NCBI GenBank assembly: GCA_003577305.1
Contig: QEVL01000003.1
Span: forward strand, 124,001 to 188,000
Origin: Burkholderiales bacterium
Lineage (GTDB): Bacteria; Pseudomonadota; Gammaproteobacteria; Burkholderiales; Burkholderiaceae_E
Direction of reading: 5' to 3'
Length of the DNA: 64,000 nt
Shown: positions 58,596 to 64,000 of the stretch, piece by piece
Numbering within the stretch: position 1 is the stretch's first letter
How the letters are laid out: every line of letters starts with the position of its first letter
Position numbers and translations under genes: made by a program
Notes under the pieces: generated by a model
What the model saw: the letters and a program-made list of their open reading frames with translations, nothing else
What the model was told of the DNA's origin: nothing
The model's database searches: none

Positions 58596-58688
58596 GCCGC
58601 GCGCGCCCGACCGCTACCTATCCCGTCACCGCGCCGAAAGCCGCCGCGACGCCTCGGGCGAAGCCGGGATGCGCGGCTGCGGCGCGGG

Positions 58689-58826
58689 TCACAGGCCGAG
58701 AATCTTCTGGATGATCGACTTCGCGATGAAGCCGAGCATGCCGAAAGCAGGCACGAAGAACAGTACGAAAGTGCCCCGGCGGCCGGCCTTCGATTCGCGC
58801 GCCAGCTGCCAGATGATGAACGGCAT
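58689..58826 (-). CDS. Small predicted membrane protein, 45 residues
   Basis: A short minus-strand frame between the two toxin-antitoxin modules starts MPFIIWQLARESKAGRRGTF and continues VLFFVPAFGMLGFIAKSIIQ to KILGL and a TGA. It has one or two hydrophobic helices and positively charged inner loops, unlike random shadow frames in this GC-rich DNA. Function unknown. It does not belong to any family I can name, and the ribosome site (GGACGG) is only fair. Confidence 0.45.
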   Translation of the reverse strand: MPFIIWQLARESKAGRRGTFVLFFVPAFGMLGFIAKSIIQKILGL

Positions 58827-58933
58827 GACCGTCCGTTCAGTGAGCCGCGGACGCCGCGCCCCGGAGCGGCGCGCCGCGCGCGGGCCCGATCGCGCCGGCG
58901 TGACCGGTCATCCGGGGCCTCGGCGCAGGAATC

Positions 58934-59362
58934 TCACGGGCGCAGGCGCTCGAACTTCAATCCGCCGAAGCGCTCGAAGTCGCTATCGAAGGACGCGAGG
59001 GTTGCCCCATGTTCGATGGCGAGCGCCGCCAGATGCGCGTCGGTCACGAAGTTCCCGGCAGTGCCGGATCTCGACAGCAGATTCTCCAGGACTTCGGGGT
59101 GCCGGTCGGTGGGATGCAGGACGCGCACCCTTGGTTGCTCCAGCCAGAAGTTCATGGTGCGCAGGGCGTCGTGCAGGCCAAGAGGCCGCTGCAGGATGCG
59201 CGGATGCGTTGCGATGCGGACGAATCCCAGCAGGCCGGCCCAGGAAAGGCCTACCCCCGCAGGCGACGCAAAAGCGTCGCGCAGCCACGAAATCGCCGTG
59301 GCGTGCTGCGGCGCTGCCGAGTTCACTGCATAGAGCAGGACGCTGGTGTCGGGCTGCTTCAT
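58934..59362 (-). CDS. Second VapC-like PIN-domain toxin
   Basis: PIN-domain protein of 142 residues, same length and subfamily as the toxin at 58167: PDTSVLLYAVN (Asp5), LLGFVRIATHPRILQRP, NFVTDAHLAALAIEHGATLASFDSDFERF with the C-terminal Asp residues. At the second acid position the usual Glu is Trp (GLSWAGLLGF against GVSELVLSGF in the first toxin). This is seen in some subfamily members I recall, so it need not be inactive. Its ATG overlaps the antitoxin stop (ATGA). Confidence 0.9.
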   Translation of the reverse strand: MKQPDTSVLLYAVNSAAPQHATAISWLRDAFASPAGVGLSWAGLLGFVRIATHPRILQRPLGLHDALRTMNFWLEQPRVRVLHPTDRHPEVLENLLSRSGTAGNFVTDAHLAALAIEHGATLASFDSDFERFGGLKFERLRP

Positions 59363-59628
59363 CGGCCGCGACGCAACTTCTCGATCAACTCGACGTCCTC
59401 GAGTTCGCCGGCGAGCACGGTGGCCCTGGTGAGATCCATCGCAGCCGCGCCCATGTCGAAGACGGGTTGCCTGTATGGCCGGCCGGCCTTCTTCGACTTG
59501 CCCGGGGACGCCCGCAGCCCCTCGCGGACCGCGTCGTTGAGTACCTGCTTGAACGGCGCGCCCGTTTCACGCATGGCGCGCTCGATGAGCACCTCTACGT
59601 CGGGATCGATGGTGACCGTGGTACGCAT
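59359..59628 (-). CDS. Second VapB-like antitoxin
   Basis: Antitoxin of 89 residues: N-terminal RHH stretch MRTTVTIDPDVEVLIERAMRE with PFKQVLNDAVREGLRA, then a basic linker (GKSKKAGRPYRQP), and a toxin-binding C-terminus (AMDLTRATVLAGELEDVELIEKL). It overlaps the second toxin by four bases. Directly before its ATG lies a 16-bp-arm inverted repeat at 59628-59666, the likely operator. Confidence 0.9.
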   Translation of the reverse strand: MRTTVTIDPDVEVLIERAMRETGAPFKQVLNDAVREGLRASPGKSKKAGRPYRQPVFDMGAAAMDLTRATVLAGELEDVELIEKLRRGR

Positions 59629-59666
59629 GGCATCATGACAGCAACTAGCATGCTGTCATGATGCCA
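59628..59666 (-). promoter_or_regulatory. vapB2 operator: 16-bp-arm perfect inverted repeat overlapping its promoter
   Basis: Arms TGGCATCATGACAGCA (59628-59643) and TGCTGTCATGATGCCA (59651-59666) are perfect, with a 7-base spacer. On the minus strand a -35 TTGACC (59686-59681) and, after exactly 17 bases, CATCAT (59663-59658) form a promoter whose -10 lies inside the outer arm. Binding by the antitoxin or toxin-antitoxin complex would block transcription start. Confidence 0.65.
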
Positions 59667-59708
59667 GACCGATGCCGGTGGGTCAATCGGAACCGGCCGG
59701 CGCGCCGC

Positions 59709-62557
<2,849 letters not shown>

Positions 62558-62652
62558 GTTTGCCTCGCTGTCAGGAATCCGGGGGCGACCGCCCGGGCGC
62601 GGTCGGCAATGAGCCGGCAGTGCCGGTGTCAGTGAAGATCGGGGAACCGCGC

Positions 62653-62658
62653 ATTATA
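62653..62658 (-). promoter_or_regulatory. rpoD promoter, consensus -10 TATAAT with extended TGn
   Basis: The minus strand reads TTGATATAATG: a perfect TATAAT preceded by TGA (extended -10). A -35 match (TGGCGA at 17-bp spacing) is poor. It overlaps the end of dnaG and lies about 95 bases before the rpoD start, so rpoD can be transcribed independently of dnaG. Confidence 0.65.
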
Positions 62659-64000
62659 TCAAGTGCGCCTTCGCATCGCCATAAGCGATTGATAACGCTG
62701 GCGTTCTTCCGGCGAGTTGATGCCCCCGGCAACCAGATCGTCGATCAGGCGCGACAGATGGCGTTCGCGCAACTGGGCGAGCGCCGCCTCGACCTCGACG
62801 CGGGCCTCCTCGAACGTCAGTGCGGCCGCGGCCGACGCGTCGGTGCCGACTTCGCGCTCGACCCGGGCCACCGCTTCGGGCAAATCGGGGCGCAGCGCCT
62901 CGCACACGCCGGCAAATGCGCTATCGGGCGGCAACGCCGCCAGGGTGTCGAGCCACGTGGCGAGCGGCCCGGGTAGCCACTCGCCGCGCTCGCCGGCCGC
63001 GAGCTCGGGATGCAGCGCGGTGAGCAGCCGGATCCGCGCCTCGAGGTCGGGCTTGCCCACCGGCACCCGCGGCACGAAGCGGCTGCGCTCGCGCCAGCGA
63101 CCGCGGCCGTCGTCGGTCCACGCCGCGGCCGACCGCGTGCGCCCGCCCCGTGCGGACATGGGTTCGTCCGGTGTGCCGGGCGCCGAGCCGAAGCCGCCGC
63201 TGCCGGCCTGCGGCGCACGCGATGCCGCCGCGTCGCGGCGCCCGGGCGCTTCGACCGGCCCGAGGTAGCGCTCGACTTCGCCGGCACCCACGCCGGCGAG
63301 TTCCGCCAACCGGTGGATCAGCTGCATCCGCAGCGCCTGCGCCGCCAGCGGCTGCAGCAGCGGCCGCGCCTCTGCGAGCAGCCGGGCACGGCCTTCGGGA
63401 GTCGCGAGGTCGACGCGCTCGGCGAGCCCGCGCAGCAGCAGTTCGGACAGCGGCAGCGCGCCGGCCAGCGCTTCGCGAAAGCCTTCTGCGCCATGCTCGC
63501 GCACGAAGCTGTCGGGATCGTGCTCGGGCGGCAGGAAGAGGAAATCGATGCGCCGGGTGTCGCTCGCCTGCGCGAGCGAGGCCTCGAGCGCCCGCCAGGC
63601 GGCCTTGCGCCCGGCCGCGTCGCCGTCGAAAGCGAACACGACGCGATCGACCAGCCTGAGCAGCTTGCGCAGGTGATCGCCGGTGGTGGCCGTGCCGAGC
63701 GTCGCCACCACGTTGGCCACGCCGTGCTGCGCCAGCATCACCACGTCCATGTAGCCTTCGACCACGATCACGCAGTCTTCTGCTCGCATCGCGTCGCGAG
63801 CTTCGTACAAGCCGTAGAGCTCGCGACCCTTCGAGAACACCGGGGTCTCGGGCGAGTTGAGGTACTTGGGCTCGCCGCGTTCGAGCACCCGTCCGCCAAA
63901 ACCGATGACCTGGCCGCGCGGGTTGCGAATCGGAAACATGATCCGGTCGCGGAAACGGTCGTACCGCTTGCGCCGGCCGTCTTCGCTGTCGGCCTCGACG
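62659..64000 (-). CDS. dnaG: DNA primase (partial, N-terminus outside window)
   Basis: The visible part has the end of the primase core (RRKRYDRFRDRIMFPIRNPRGQVIGFGGRVL), then the TOPRIM domain with VIVVEGYMDVVMLAQHGVANVVATLGTA (catalytic Glu) and VVFAFDGDAAGRKAAWRALE (acidic DxD-type pair). The C-terminal helicase-binding domain ends with RLIDDLVAGGINSPEERQRYQSLM. The zinc-finger N-terminus lies beyond base 64000. A low-complexity linker (PGRRDAAASRAPQAGSGGFG) separates core and C-domain. It precedes rpoD in the classic macromolecular-synthesis order. Confidence 0.96.
   Translation of the reverse strand, partial: VEADSEDGRRKRYDRFRDRIMFPIRNPRGQVIGFGGRVLERGEPKYLNSPETPVFSKGRELYGLYEARDAMRAEDCVIVVEGYMDVVMLAQHGVANVVATLGTATTGDHLRKLLRLVDRVVFAFDGDAAGRKAAWRALEASLAQASDTRRIDFLFLPPEHDPDSFVREHGAEGFREALAGALPLSELLLRGLAERVDLATPEGRARLLAEARPLLQPLAAQALRMQLIHRLAELAGVGAGEVERYLGPVEAPGRRDAAASRAPQAGSGGFGSAPGTPDEPMSARGGRTRSAAAWTDDGRGRWRERSRFVPRVPVGKPDLEARIRLLTALHPELAAGERGEWLPGPLATWLDTLAALPPDSAFAGVCEALRPDLPEAVARVEREVGTDASAAAALTFEEARVEVEAALAQLRERHLSRLIDDLVAGGINSPEERQRYQSLMAMRRRT

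Overview
The window is strongly GC-rich, densely coded DNA from a betaproteobacterium, most like the Burkholderiales. The evidence is the housekeeping gene order (purD-hemF-nadD-rsfS-rlmH-maf-rng; dnaG-rpoD), the very Lys/Ala-rich N-terminus of RpoD, and a TRAP/KDG catabolic operon with an FCD-type GntR regulator. Many genes overlap by one to four bases at stop/start (ATGA, GTGA, TTGA).

Layout. 1-1.5 kb: tcdA (cut by the window edge) and a quinone reductase. 1.6-7.5 kb: a sugar-acid operon with TRAP transporter dctQMP, KDPG aldolase, RraA-fold aldolase, KDG kinase and GntR regulator. 7.5-9.9 kb: an SDR with an atypical active site and a HerA-like ATPase. 10-16.8 kb: the yebC to rng housekeeping run. 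16.8-23 kb (minus): dnaE-msbA-AhpD-like-membrane protein. 23-31.8 kb: EamA transporter, hydrolase, gluQ, rhlE, lipoprotein, prfC and tkt.

31.8-39.9 kb is a decayed zone. Intact genes (ypfJ-like protease, SCP2-like protein, DyP peroxidase, YbaK, ACP-GNAT fusion, Tat-exported MBL protein) alternate with at least six broken genes: fructose-bisphosphate aldolase, alpha/beta hydrolase, CBS protein, PAS protein, MFS/nucleotide-translocase-like protein and YceI. Several show internal deletions plus frameshifts. From 39.9 to 46.9 kb come terC, pirin and a yhiI-rbbA-yhhJ type export system.

The most striking content is 46.9-54.6 kb. A complete haoA-haoB-cycA-cycB cluster encodes hydroxylamine dehydrogenase (8 CxxCH motifs and the P460 cross-link tyrosine motif), HaoB, cytochrome c554 and the NapC-type cytochrome cM552. 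This is the electron-extraction module of ammonia-oxidising bacteria. Across a 409-bp regulatory region it faces a DUF2249-nnrS pair linked to nitric oxide. A MocR-type regulator follows cycB. No ammonia monooxygenase genes lie in the window, so full ammonia oxidation cannot be claimed.

54.6-59.7 kb is a small accessory zone beside a CAU-anticodon tRNA: an XRE coiled-coil protein, a TPR-like protein with its own terminator, a LysE exporter, and two convergent VapBC toxin-antitoxin modules with clear inverted-repeat operators. 59.7-64 kb holds rpoD and dnaG (cut by the window edge). The rpoD frame is broken by an exact 14-bp tandem duplication just before region 4, which is either an assembly error or a remarkable mutation.

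Positions were worked out by reading; gene identities rest on remembered family motifs, not on database searches.
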